Below are positions 15,859-24,276 of a DNA stretch of 40,906 nt, in pieces. Made by a program: the position numbers and the translations under genes. Under the pieces are notes generated by a model. The model made no database searches. It was not told the DNA's origin and worked only from the letters and a program-made list of their open reading frames with translations. Positions within the stretch are counted from its first letter, which is position 1, and each line of letters starts with the position of its first letter. The DNA comes from Clostridiales bacterium. GTDB taxonomy: Bacteria > Bacillota > Clostridia > Lachnospirales > UBA12420. The stretch covers positions 41,858-82,763 of the forward strand of contig DMOI01000050.1 in assembly GCA_003452395.1 (NCBI GenBank), written 5' to 3'.

Positions 15859-16218
15859 ATGAATGAAGTTATTAGAGCAATTGAAAAAGAAGGCTTGAAG
15901 GAAACTGTAGATGCTTTTAATGTTGGAGATACTGTAAAAGTATATGCTAAGATTAAAGAGGGAGTAAAAGAAAGAATACAAGTTTTTGAAGGTGTTGTTT
16001 TAAAAAGACAAAATGCTGGTATTAGAGAAACTTTCACTGTTAGAAAAATTTCTGATGGCGTTGGAGTAGAAAGAACATGGGCTTTACACTCACCTAATGT
16101 TGACCATATAGAAGTAAAAAGAGCTGGTCAAGTAAGAAGAGCTAAACTATACTATCTACGCGATAGAGTTGGTAAGTCAGCCAAAGTAAAAGAAAAAAAA
16201 GTGAGCACAAATAAATAA
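15859..16218 (+). CDS. rplS: 50S ribosomal protein L19
   Basis: Protein at the 30S-50S interface. The signature FEGVVLKRQNAGIRETFTVR is present, followed by GVGVERTWALHSP. It starts at ATG 15859 (MNEVIRAIEKEG) after GAGAGGAGG; an in-frame ATG at 15838 lies upstream of that site. At 119 residues it is normal. Its own promoter, leader and terminator make it monocistronic. Confidence 0.97.
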   Translation: MNEVIRAIEKEGLKETVDAFNVGDTVKVYAKIKEGVKERIQVFEGVVLKRQNAGIRETFTVRKISDGVGVERTWALHSPNVDHIEVKRAGQVRRAKLYYLRDRVGKSAKVKEKKVSTNK

Positions 16219-16222
16219 AAAT

Positions 16223-16250
16223 AAATAGGGACTCTTTGGTCCCTGTTTTT
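16223..16250 (+). terminator. Terminator after rplS
   Basis: AAATAGGGAC pairs with GTCCCTGTTT (16223-16232 / 16239-16248, one G-U pair) around loop TCTTTG, followed by further T. Confidence 0.87.
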
Positions 16251-16390
16251 GCGATTATAGAAAAAAATTTTAATTTTATACAATATTATACATACATTGT
16301 GGTGAAAGTATGATATGATAAATATAAAAAATTTTAAAAATGAATTACACTCGCAATGACAGAACTAGGGTGATGAAAGGGGGAAAGATT

Positions 16391-16954
16391 ATGATAAATA
16401 ATGTATTTAAAATTCAAAATCCAATTTTAAGAGAAATATTTGAATGGATAGAAATTATTGTTATGGCTTTTTTGATAACGTTAGTTTTAAAAAATTACGT
16501 AGTAGAATTTACCCAAGTATCAGGGCCTTCAATGCAGCCAACACTACAAGATGGTAATAGGCTTATAATTAACAGATTTATTTACGACTTTGCTGAACCA
16601 AAACATGGAGATATTGTAGTTTTTGATTTTGATGAAGAAAAAAGTTTTATAAAAAGGATTATAGGGCTACCTGGAGATGTAATTGATATAAAAGATGGAG
16701 ATGTTTACATTAATGATGTAAAACAAGAAGAAGGTTATATACAAGAAAAAGTATTAAGATATGGTGATGTTAGCTTTCCAATTACAGTTACGAAAGATCA
16801 TTATTTTGTAATGGGAGATAATAGAAACAATAGTACTGATAGTAGACAAAAAATGGTAGGAGATAATGGCTTGGTTACTAAAAAAGCTATAAGAGGTCCA
16901 GTTGTACTTAGAATATGGCCATTTGACAAATTTGGTACTATTAAATATGAATAA
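16391..16954 (+). CDS. lepB: Signal peptidase I
   Basis: Membrane serine protease that removes Sec/Tat signal peptides. One N-terminal membrane segment is at about 19-38. Catalytic S47 lies in SGPSMQPTL and catalytic K88 in FIKRIIGLPGD. The C-terminal GDNRNNSTDSR box is intact. ATG 16391 is chosen because GAAAGGGGGAAAG precedes it; ATG 16340 would add 17 charged residues. At 187 residues it is the short Gram-positive form. It probably processes the exported proteins of this window, including the surface locus at 30-38.8 kb. Confidence 0.95.
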   Translation: MINNVFKIQNPILREIFEWIEIIVMAFLITLVLKNYVVEFTQVSGPSMQPTLQDGNRLIINRFIYDFAEPKHGDIVVFDFDEEKSFIKRIIGLPGDVIDIKDGDVYINDVKQEEGYIQEKVLRYGDVSFPITVTKDHYFVMGDNRNNSTDSRQKMVGDNGLVTKKAIRGPVVLRIWPFDKFGTIKYE

Positions 16955-16968
16955 ATGTTGGTGATAAT

Positions 16969-17817
16969 ATGTTGATACAATGGTTTCCAGGTCATATGAA
17001 AAAGACTAAGGACTTAATAGTAGAGAATTTAAAACTTGTTGATATAGTAATAGAAATAATTGATGCAAGGCTACCTATAAGCAGTAAGAATCCTGTTATA
17101 GATAGTCTTGCTTTGGATAAACCTAAGGTTATCCTAATGAATAAAATAGATTTGGCAAATGAGTCTATGACCCAAAAATGGGCAAAGTATTTTGAAAGAG
17201 AAAATGTAACTGTTGTATATGTAAACTCTATAACAGGTGTAGGAATAAAAAGTGTAATAGGAAAATGCAAAGAAATTCTTAAATACAAGCTTGAAAAAGA
17301 CAAAGTCCGCGGTAGGATTAATCGTACTATTAGAGCTATGGTAGTAGGAATACCCAATGTAGGTAAGTCAACATTTATAAATAAATTTTTAGGTAAGGCC
17401 TCTACTAAAACAGGTGATAAACCAGGTGTTACAAGGGGAAAGCAGTGGATTAAAGTAGGGATTGATTTCGAATTACTAGACATGCCAGGAATATTATGGC
17501 CAAAGTTTGATGATGAACAAGTAGGAATAAAATTAGCATCGATAGGATCGATAAAAGAAGAGATTTTAGATACTAATGAACTCGCAATAAACTTAATAAG
17601 ACTGCTTAGAAATGTAAATATAACAGCAGTAAGTGAGCGTTATAAAATTATTGATATAGATAAATTATCTGATAGGGAAGTGTTAAGCAAAATAGCAGAA
17701 AACAGAAAATTCTGTATTACTGGTGGAGAATTAGATTTGAAAAGAGCATCGAGAACGTTATTAGATGAATTCCAAGGTGGAAAACTTGGAAGAATAACCT
17801 TGGATATTTGCAAGTAA
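16969..17817 (+). CDS. rbgA: Ribosome biogenesis GTPase RbgA (YlqF)
   Basis: Circularly permuted GTPase needed for late 50S assembly. The G4 motif NKID comes before the G1 motif GIPNVGKST (about 124-132), followed by G3 DMPG, which is the permuted order. The N-terminal WFPGHMKK signature and the C-terminal RNA-binding helical region (to residue 282) are typical. It lies 14 bp after lepB and 16 bp before rnhB. Confidence 0.96.
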   Translation: MLIQWFPGHMKKTKDLIVENLKLVDIVIEIIDARLPISSKNPVIDSLALDKPKVILMNKIDLANESMTQKWAKYFERENVTVVYVNSITGVGIKSVIGKCKEILKYKLEKDKVRGRINRTIRAMVVGIPNVGKSTFINKFLGKASTKTGDKPGVTRGKQWIKVGIDFELLDMPGILWPKFDDEQVGIKLASIGSIKEEILDTNELAINLIRLLRNVNITAVSERYKIIDIDKLSDREVLSKIAENRKFCITGGELDLKRASRTLLDEFQGGKLGRITLDICK

Positions 17818-17833
17818 GAGGATTGGTGATTTT

Positions 17834-18568
17834 ATGGATTTATTTGCTCAAATAGAAGCGCTAAAAGACGAATTAAAGGATACTAATTTAAAGAAAGCGA
17901 AAGTAGAAAAGTTAGAAAAAAAGCTAATAAAACTAAATGCAGAATTAGCCCGACTAGAGAATATGAATGTGTACGAAAATAGATATTATAGAAAGGGTTG
18001 TAAAATAATAGCAGGCATTGACGAAGTAGGCAGAGGACCTCTGGCTGGTCCGGTGGTGTCTGCTTGTGTTATTTTACCCCAAAACTGCATGATAGAAGGA
18101 ATTAATGATTCAAAAAAGCTGTCTTCAAAAAGAAGAACCGAGATATACGATATAATACGTAGCAAAGCATTATATATAGGTATATGTCTTGTAAAGCATG
18201 ATATAGTAGATAAGTATAATATCTTAAAGGCAAGTTTGTTTTCAATGAAAAAAGCCATAGAAAAGATAGAAGACGATGTAAAAATAGATGTGGTGCTTGT
18301 AGATGGAAACCACAAGATACCTGAGCTTATATATGAACAAGAAACAATTATAAGTGGAGACGCGAAAAGTATATCAATAGCTGCTGCGAGCATAATAGCA
18401 AAAGTAACACGAGACAGATTGATGGAAGAGAAATATCATGATATGTATCCTGAATATAATTTTAAATCAAATAAAGGTTATGGCACTAGTGAGCATGTAG
18501 CAGCACTCAGAAAATGTGGCCCATGCGAGATACATAGGAGAAGCTTTATAAAGAATTTCGTTAATTAG
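17834..18568 (+). CDS. rnhB: Ribonuclease HII
   Basis: Cleaves RNA in RNA-DNA hybrids and starts ribonucleotide excision. Catalytic residues are D63 and E64 (GIDEVGRGPLAG), D157 (VDGN) and D194 (AKVTRD). The first 50 residues form a charged coiled-coil extension, also seen in Bacillus RnhB. At 244 residues it is full length. It is co-oriented with rbgA, the standard Firmicutes pair. Confidence 0.96.
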   Translation: MDLFAQIEALKDELKDTNLKKAKVEKLEKKLIKLNAELARLENMNVYENRYYRKGCKIIAGIDEVGRGPLAGPVVSACVILPQNCMIEGINDSKKLSSKRRTEIYDIIRSKALYIGICLVKHDIVDKYNILKASLFSMKKAIEKIEDDVKIDVVLVDGNHKIPELIYEQETIISGDAKSISIAAASIIAKVTRDRLMEEKYHDMYPEYNFKSNKGYGTSEHVAALRKCGPCEIHRRSFIKNFVN

Positions 18569-18588
18569 CTAGTATAGGGGTGATTAAA

Positions 18589-19773
18589 ATGCACAAAATA
18601 GAAAATTGCGAAGGTGAGGAAATATCTAGCAAAGAAGTAAAACCTAGTAAAGATGGGTTCTATTATATAAATAAATCTTATAGAATGCCATATTTAGACG
18701 GACTTAGAGGACTAGCAGCTATTATGGTTTTTTTTGTTCACTTTTTTGCATTTTATGATATTCCTAAGTTCATTACGGCAGACACCAATATATGGGTTGC
18801 CAGGATAATTAGATTTCTTCATTCTGGTCAAATCGGTGTAGATTTGTTTTTCGTTTTGAGTGGTTTTTTTATTGCCCGGAATCTAATAATAAAAAGAACT
18901 ACTTTTTTGAAATTTATATTTCAAAGGCTCTTACGACTTTTGCCAGTAAATTTTTTTGTTATATTGTACTTTGTTATTTTTGGGAGTGTTTCTTTTTATT
19001 TGGTTGAAATTTTAGCTAATATATTTTTTGTAGAAGGATTTTTCAATGGATTACGTAGGATTAATAGCGTCTCATGGTCACTAAATTATGAACTAATTTT
19101 CTATATTGGACTTATAGCTTTTGCAGTAGTAGCAAGAAAGTATAAGGCACTCCAATCGGTAAAAGTTTTCTTAGTGAGTTCATTTATTATTTGGACAAGC
19201 CAGTGGTGGGGAGAATCGGTAGTTAATAAAATTTCGAATGGAAATCTGATTTATCCAGGTATGTTTAGATTTGTAGCATTTTTATGGGGAGTTGGTTTGG
19301 CAAAACTTAGTTTGTCTCTAATATGGTGGAATCGATTTAAAAAATTTTTCTCATATGCTATTTATATTGCTGTACCTTTATTATTTGTTCTACAATGGTA
19401 CTGGGAATGGGGAAGGGCGCATAAACCCTTTTATTTCATAATTGTAGATATTGTTTTTTTCATAATGATTGGTAATGTGCTTGTTAACGATAACTTATTT
19501 AGGAAAATCTTTTCATGGAAGCCACTCACAATCCTTGGAATTATAAGCTATTCATTTTATCTTGCACATGCTACTTGTATCGGAATTACAAATTCTTTAA
19601 TAAACTCATATTCAGGATATTCGAGACTTGGATTACATTTAATATTTTCATTTATACTGACATTTATTGTAGCTTCATTGTTATATTACTTTTTAGAAAG
19701 ACCATATTTTACACACAAAATTCCTTTATTTGAGGGATTTAATATATATAAAAAAATTAATAAAGGTAGATGA
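18589..19773 (+). CDS. Acyltransferase-3 family integral membrane protein
   Basis: Multi-pass enzyme of the OafA/NodX-type AT3 family, which O-acylates surface polysaccharides or other envelope glycans. The N-terminal signature YLDGLRGLAAIMVFFVH is at about 36-52, with the expected Arg and His. RFLHSGQIGVDLFFVLSGF follows, and about ten hydrophobic segments are visible over 394 residues. It starts at ATG 18589 after AGGGGTGA. Its stop overlaps a possible start of the next gene (ATGA). It is inserted between rnhB and the fliK-like gene. The substrate cannot be deduced. Confidence 0.9.
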   Translation: MHKIENCEGEEISSKEVKPSKDGFYYINKSYRMPYLDGLRGLAAIMVFFVHFFAFYDIPKFITADTNIWVARIIRFLHSGQIGVDLFFVLSGFFIARNLIIKRTTFLKFIFQRLLRLLPVNFFVILYFVIFGSVSFYLVEILANIFFVEGFFNGLRRINSVSWSLNYELIFYIGLIAFAVVARKYKALQSVKVFLVSSFIIWTSQWWGESVVNKISNGNLIYPGMFRFVAFLWGVGLAKLSLSLIWWNRFKKFFSYAIYIAVPLLFVLQWYWEWGRAHKPFYFIIVDIVFFIMIGNVLVNDNLFRKIFSWKPLTILGIISYSFYLAHATCIGITNSLINSYSGYSRLGLHLIFSFILTFIVASLLYYFLERPYFTHKIPLFEGFNIYKKINKGR

Positions 19774-19778
19774 GTGTA

Positions 19779-21233
19779 ATGCGGATTAATGACCTTTCAT
19801 TGTATAATAATAAAAACCATAAACTTGTAAATATCTCTGATTTAAAAGATGGGGATGTTTTTCGTGCGGAAGTTATGGATATAAAACAAAATGAAATGGT
19901 GTTAAAACTTATGGGGGCTGACTCTATTATAAGTGCAAAGACACTCAAAATACTAGGGCTTAAAATAGGAGAGTTTGTAAATTTTAAAGTTACCTCAAAT
20001 AATAATAATCAGCTAATGCTTGAGCCTATGATAACTTCTTTTCAAAATGCAGAATCAGAGGTAATACAGAATACTATAAAAAATTTTAAACTTCCAGATA
20101 ATAATATTTCAGAAGATTTAATAAAGAAAATGTTTGATAACTCGCTGTTACTTGGGAAAGAAAGTCTAATAAATTTTTATAATTTATTAAAAGAAAATCC
20201 TGATCTCGATACAAAAAAGTTATTCATTTTATTAAAAAACAACATTTCTGTAACAGAAGAAAGCATAAATAATTTAAATAGTTTTATAAATCAGAATACG
20301 CACTTGAATAACCAAGCAGATGAACTGATAAAATCTCTCGGTTCTATGAATAATTTAGATATAACTGACACGTTGGCTGATTTTATACTCGGGAAAGGAC
20401 TAAAAAACAATATAAAAATTAATGAACTTGTAGCAAATAATAAGGAAATATTTAAGTCGAGCAATGTAGATGAGTTTGGAATCAACATAGAAAAGTTAGT
20501 TACTAGTATCAGCAAAAGCACAAATGTTTCTCAAAATGATTTTATGATAGATTTATTAAATTATATTGGTAAGGCAGATGAAAACTTTGACAAGAGTTTA
20601 ATAAAAGAATATATAAAAAGAAACGCCTCAGAAATTTTAGCCTCGCTAAGTAATAAACTAAAAGTTGATTTGAAAAATAATAATTTAGACAATATAACAG
20701 ATTCATATAAAAATATTTATAAACTAACCACTAGCTTGATGGATAGTAGGAGTGGTTTAAAGGAAACTAGTGAAAACCTTTTTAATAATGTGAGTGAGAT
20801 AAGACAGAAAATAGAGTTTATGAATCAAATATTACAGTATGATACTTATCTGCAAATACCGCTAAAATTAAACCAAAATGAGTATATGCCTGAGCTATAT
20901 GTTTTGAAAAATAAAAAGCATAAGCAAAATGCATCAAATATAACAGCACTATTATGTTTAGACCTCTCAAAGCTAGGATATACAGAAGTATTAATAAATA
21001 AGAATCTAAATAATATAAGCTGCAAATTTAGACTTGAAGATTTTGATTCAAAAGAAACATTTGTAACATATATGAATGATCTGAAACTAAAATTATCATC
21101 TTTAGGATATAATTTAATAAGCGTTTCATATGAAAATTTAGATACGAAAACGAATATAATAAATAAGAGTAACCTATTACCAGATGAAGGAAAAGAAGAT
21201 GGTAAGATACATTCATTTGATATAAGGGTGTAA
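19779..21233 (+). CDS. FliK-like (YlqG-type) protein with C-terminal hook-length domain
   Basis: A 484-residue Asn/Lys-rich protein. The N-terminal 80 residues form a small beta-rich domain, the middle is low-complexity and helical, and the last 110 residues resemble the Flg_hook domain of FliK (for example LLCLDLSKLGYTEVLI and LKLKLSSLGYNLISVSYE). The next gene is a FlhB-like solo domain, the partner of FliK in export switching. The same pair (YlqG-YlqH) follows rnhB in Bacillus. I infer a role linked to type III export, but it is probably not the main hook-length ruler. ATG 19779 fits the AAAGGTAG site better than ATG 19770. Confidence 0.75.
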   Translation: MRINDLSLYNNKNHKLVNISDLKDGDVFRAEVMDIKQNEMVLKLMGADSIISAKTLKILGLKIGEFVNFKVTSNNNNQLMLEPMITSFQNAESEVIQNTIKNFKLPDNNISEDLIKKMFDNSLLLGKESLINFYNLLKENPDLDTKKLFILLKNNISVTEESINNLNSFINQNTHLNNQADELIKSLGSMNNLDITDTLADFILGKGLKNNIKINELVANNKEIFKSSNVDEFGINIEKLVTSISKSTNVSQNDFMIDLLNYIGKADENFDKSLIKEYIKRNASEILASLSNKLKVDLKNNNLDNITDSYKNIYKLTTSLMDSRSGLKETSENLFNNVSEIRQKIEFMNQILQYDTYLQIPLKLNQNEYMPELYVLKNKKHKQNASNITALLCLDLSKLGYTEVLINKNLNNISCKFRLEDFDSKETFVTYMNDLKLKLSSLGYNLISVSYENLDTKTNIINKSNLLPDEGKEDGKIHSFDIRV

Positions 21234-21258
21234 GATGTGGTAAGTGGCACGTGCGAAA

Positions 21259-21394
21259 CGTAGGGGCTATGCCTATGTGCTAGCCCGCACTCACTTCAAT
21301 AAACAATAAACATACGTTGAAAATATCATAATTAGATAATCACTTGTAAGAGCTACAAGCACAAACGGGCTGGCACATAGGCACGGTCCCTACG
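21259..21394. repeat. MITE-like GC-rich inverted repeat element, 136 bp
   Basis: Terminal arms of 29 bp (21259-21287 and 21366-21394) are inverted repeats with 25 of 29 positions matching and about 62% GC, far above the surroundings. The 78-bp AT-rich interior carries a hairpin CTTGTA-AGAGC-TACAAG (21343-21359). The outer ends read CGTAGGG and CCCTACG. It has no coding capacity and lies between the fliK-like and flhB-like genes. It looks like a dispersed non-autonomous repeat. Confidence 0.75.
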
Positions 21395-21427
21395 ATGATT
21401 AATTGACGACAATGAGGTGGTTTGTAT

Positions 21428-21673
21428 ATGAAAAAGGCTGCAGCAATATCATATAATAAAAACGAGATAGCTCCTAAGGTAGTAGCAAAGGGGCAAGGTT
21501 TTGTTGCAGAAAATATCCTGAAAAAATCCATACAAAATGATATACCTATAGTTAAGGATGAAAAGATGATGAAAATGCTAGACAACATGGATATTGGAGA
21601 CTATATACCTGAGGAGCTGTATGAGGTAGTAGCAGAGGTGTTGGCGTTTGTGGTAAAATTGGATGAAAGATGA
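21428..21673 (+). CDS. FlhB cytoplasmic-domain-like solo protein (YlqH type)
   Basis: An 81-residue soluble protein matching the C-terminal part of the FlhB/YscU export-gate family. AAAISYNKNEIAPKVVAKGQG aligns with the segment that follows the autocleavage site, but the NPTH cleavage motif and the whole membrane domain are absent. ATG 21428 follows GAGGTGG. It is paired with the FliK-like gene upstream, with the MITE-like element now between them. It is a real family (YlqH/EscU-like) and not a fragment. Confidence 0.88.
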   Translation: MKKAAAISYNKNEIAPKVVAKGQGFVAENILKKSIQNDIPIVKDEKMMKMLDNMDIGDYIPEELYEVVAEVLAFVVKLDER

Positions 21674-21702
21674 AAAACAACAATTTATAGGAGATGATCA
21701 GT

Positions 21703-22056
21703 TTGAACAAGCGTAAGATTGGTGGGGAAGCGGAAGAAGTGGCGGCAAAGTATCTAGAGAGTAAAGGGTATAAGATAGTTGAGAAAAATTATAATTGTTC
21801 GTTTGGGGAGATAGATATAATAGCACGCAAAGACGGTTTTTTCATATTTATAGAAGTGAAGTACAGAAGAGATTTGTCATATGGTTATCCTGTGGAGGCA
21901 GTGACATATTCAAAGCAAAAGGTTATTCGCAAAGTTGCAACGTTATACATTAAGCATAAAAACCTCATTTTTGAAAAAAACTTTAGATTTGATGTGGTTG
22001 GAATACTAGGAGAATTAGAGTTTCCTACAATATCTTTAATAGAAAATGCATTTTGA
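21703..22056 (+). CDS. yraN: YraN family (UPF0102) putative endonuclease-fold protein
   Basis: A 117-residue protein of the Holliday-junction-resolvase-like restriction-endonuclease fold. The nuclease-core pattern is visible as GEID (E36, D38) and FIEVKYR (E51, K53). Its cellular role is not established. TTG 21703 is chosen because TAGGAG at 21688-21693 is 9 bp upstream; ATG 21694 directly abuts that site. It belongs to the rnhB-fliK-like-flhB-like-yraN block typical of Firmicutes. Confidence 0.92.
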   Translation: MNKRKIGGEAEEVAAKYLESKGYKIVEKNYNCSFGEIDIIARKDGFFIFIEVKYRRDLSYGYPVEAVTYSKQKVIRKVATLYIKHKNLIFEKNFRFDVVGILGELEFPTISLIENAF

Positions 22057-22057
22057 C

Positions 22058-22086
22058 TTGAAATATATATAAATTTGTGATAAAAT
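22058..22086 (+). promoter_or_regulatory. Sigma-A promoter of the PgeF-like gene
   Basis: TTGAAA (22058-22063), 17 bp, TAAAAT (22081-22086), with TGA before the -10. It begins 2 bp after the yraN stop codon. Confidence 0.7.
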
Positions 22087-22124
22087 GATTATTAAATATA
22101 TATATTAGAAAGAAGGTAAGTATC

Positions 22125-22871
22125 TTGGAAAATAATAATGATAGTATATTAAGTGTACATACCGATGGAGATACTGAGTATTACTCCGTTACGGCCCTAG
22201 AAGAATTGGGCGAGATTGAACACTACATATTACCAAAAACTCCTGATGATAAAGAAGAGGATGACGCTGATTTTTTTAGATTATGCACTTTATTTGATTT
22301 TAATTTTAATAAGATTTTAACTATAAGAAATTTTAATTGTGAAAGTACGGAAATAATTTCATGTAAAGATACAGAACTTAAGACTTTTACTGAAGCAAAT
22401 AGTAATGTGTGTGCTATAACAACAAATGTAAGAAAATCACCCCTTGTTATAAGAAGTAAGAACATAGTAAATGTTATAATATATGACCAAGGAAAAAAGG
22501 TAGTTTCTCTGGCTGCAATAAATATGCATCAAACGCTGGATAAAGCATTAAAGACCCTTATTTTAGAGTTGAATATTAAATATAATAGTAATCCATTAGA
22601 TTTAAAGGTAGTTATGATTTCATTTGGACATAGTAAAGTCGATGTAGATGACAGTACAATTAATATTTTTAAGAGTAACTTTCATAATATAACTCATTGT
22701 ATTTCACAAACAGATGAAGGTTTAAATAAAGTGGATATATGCAAGATAAATATTGCTACTTTACTCGAGGTTGGAGTAAAGTATGAAAATATTATTGATA
22801 TAAAAAATAAAGAGCTACCAGGAATCTTAGCAAATGATGAAACGGTATATACGATAATAAATATAAAATAG
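22125..22871 (+). CDS. Diverged PgeF/YfiH-like laccase-fold protein lacking metal ligands
   Basis: A 248-residue protein whose layout follows the PgeF/YfiH (Cu-oxidase_4) family: an RLCTLFDFNFNKILTIRNF block (50-70), an ITTN block (98-101), a VNVIIYDQGKKVVSLA block (115-130), an ISFGHSKVD block, and a DICKINIATLLEVGV block near the C terminus. The residues that carry catalysis in the family are replaced. The ADC motif is RSKN (110-113) and the HAGWRG motif is AINMHQ (131-136), so Cys and His are lost. It starts at TTG 22125 behind AGAAGGTAAG. It is probably not an active purine-nucleoside phosphorylase or peptidoglycan editor. The assignment rests on pattern reading and could be wrong. Confidence 0.6.
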   Translation: MENNNDSILSVHTDGDTEYYSVTALEELGEIEHYILPKTPDDKEEDDADFFRLCTLFDFNFNKILTIRNFNCESTEIISCKDTELKTFTEANSNVCAITTNVRKSPLVIRSKNIVNVIIYDQGKKVVSLAAINMHQTLDKALKTLILELNIKYNSNPLDLKVVMISFGHSKVDVDDSTINIFKSNFHNITHCISQTDEGLNKVDICKINIATLLEVGVKYENIIDIKNKELPGILANDETVYTIINIK

Positions 22872-22896
22872 AAGGCTTTCGCCTTCTATTTTATAT
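22861..22896. terminator. Bidirectional terminator between convergent genes
   Basis: A perfect 16-bp stem (22861-22876 / 22881-22896) with a TTTC loop and T runs on both strands. It contains the stop codons of both convergent genes (TAG at 22869-22871 on +, TAA at 22893-22891 on -). Confidence 0.93.
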
Positions 22897-24123
22897 TACC
22901 ACCATTTTCTGAATTAGTTCTTGGCCTGAGTATCTTAGTTTTTCGTTATGATTTATAAGATTATAAACATCAGTGCATATAAGTTCGTTATGTAACCATA
23001 TATCCGATTTTGAGTTTTTTGTTACATTATTTATATTAGTTATAACAGGTATTTTTGATTTTTCTTCTAGTAAGCTAAGTAGATGATTACTTTCCTTTCT
23101 AAAACCTAAAACTCTAGCATAAAGTCCGCTTTTTAAAACATTTTCTATAGTGTCTTTTTTTATGTCCAAAACAGTATGAAGAATTAGCCGCTGTAGAGCA
23201 GTATAAGTATATCTTTTTGTTTTTAGTTCGGAAATTAAATTATTTATATAATAATTATTATTTGCACATTTAAGTAATCTGTTTTCGATACCCTCATTCA
23301 TTCCAAAGATTTCTGTTAGCTTTGATGTATTTGTTGTTTTTAATTTATATTGCAAAATATCAGAGAAATCATTTAGCTCTCTTATCCCATTGTTTTTTGC
23401 TACTTCTTCCATAAAAACTTGGTATGCTGAATGTGGCATAACCTTTTTTAATGTTTCATAATTTTTTTCCTTAGTAATTTTGCGGATGTTAGTTGCAGAA
23501 GTAATATTTTCAACTATTGTTTCTGAATCATAATTCACGAGAACCCTTTGCGTTAAGTGTGGTTTTATACTGCTATGAAGTTTTTTTAGAGATTTTAGAT
23601 ATTCTATACCTAAAATATTATTAGAAGAATTAATTATTTTATTAAAATTATCTGCAGATATATGATTGACAAACTGCTTTGTAAGTGCTATATTTCTTGA
23701 TTTAGGATATGAGTTACCTTCACTTAATGCATTCTTTATATTTGTTTTAAAATCGTCTGATTCATTTATAAGTGTATCGGCTATTTCTGATAATAGATCA
23801 AGATTGTTAGTTTCAGCACCAAAACACAGATCAGTAATTATATTTATACTGTCTAGTATTTTTACCGTACTATATGAAAAAAACTCAGCACTACTAGAAG
23901 AAAAGGGAGTAGGTAGCTCTAATACAAGATCAACACCGCAAGATAAAGCCATCTTTGTTCGAGCAAATTTGTCTATACATGCAGGTTCACCACGTTGGGT
24001 GTAGTCCCCACTCATTATGGCTACGACATGATCGGCCCCTGTGATTTGCTTTGATTGTTGCAGATGGTATAAGTGTCCATTATGAAAAGGATTATACTCA
24101 ACAATTATTCCAAGTACTTTCAT
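22891..24123 (-). CDS. tmcAL: tRNA-Met cytidine acetate ligase
   Basis: ATP-dependent ligase (YlbM) that forms N4-acetylcytidine at the wobble position of elongator tRNA-Met using acetate. The nucleotidyltransferase motif HNGH is at residues 14-17 in VEYNPFHNGHLYHL. GDYTQRGEPACIDKFART and VLELPTPFSSSSAEFF are characteristic. At 410 residues it is full length. It is the only clear minus-strand gene. AAAAAAGGAG on the minus strand precedes its ATG. Confidence 0.95.
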   Translation of the reverse strand: MKVLGIIVEYNPFHNGHLYHLQQSKQITGADHVVAIMSGDYTQRGEPACIDKFARTKMALSCGVDLVLELPTPFSSSSAEFFSYSTVKILDSINIITDLCFGAETNNLDLLSEIADTLINESDDFKTNIKNALSEGNSYPKSRNIALTKQFVNHISADNFNKIINSSNNILGIEYLKSLKKLHSSIKPHLTQRVLVNYDSETIVENITSATNIRKITKEKNYETLKKVMPHSAYQVFMEEVAKNNGIRELNDFSDILQYKLKTTNTSKLTEIFGMNEGIENRLLKCANNNYYINNLISELKTKRYTYTALQRLILHTVLDIKKDTIENVLKSGLYARVLGFRKESNHLLSLLEEKSKIPVITNINNVTKNSKSDIWLHNELICTDVYNLINHNEKLRYSGQELIQKMVVI

Positions 24124-24158
24124 TATTTTTTCTCCTTTTTTTATCTGAAAAATTTTAC

Positions 24159-24208
24159 TTTACTTTTTGCCAAAATAATTATATAATATATATTAGTATA
24201 TTATATAA
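24159..24208 (+). promoter_or_regulatory. mbl promoter region with AT palindrome
   Basis: TTTACT (24159-24164), 17 bp, TATAAT (24182-24187) is the best promoter; TTGCCA (24167) with TATATT (24189) at 16 bp is an alternative. A 12-bp perfect inverted repeat (24179-24190 / 24197-24208) overlaps the -10. The region is divergent with tmcAL. Confidence 0.5.
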
Positions 24209-24276
24209 AAAAATTCAAGGTTTTTACATAAAAAATAATTATAAACTGCTAACTAATATGAAAGGGGTTTTTTTGT

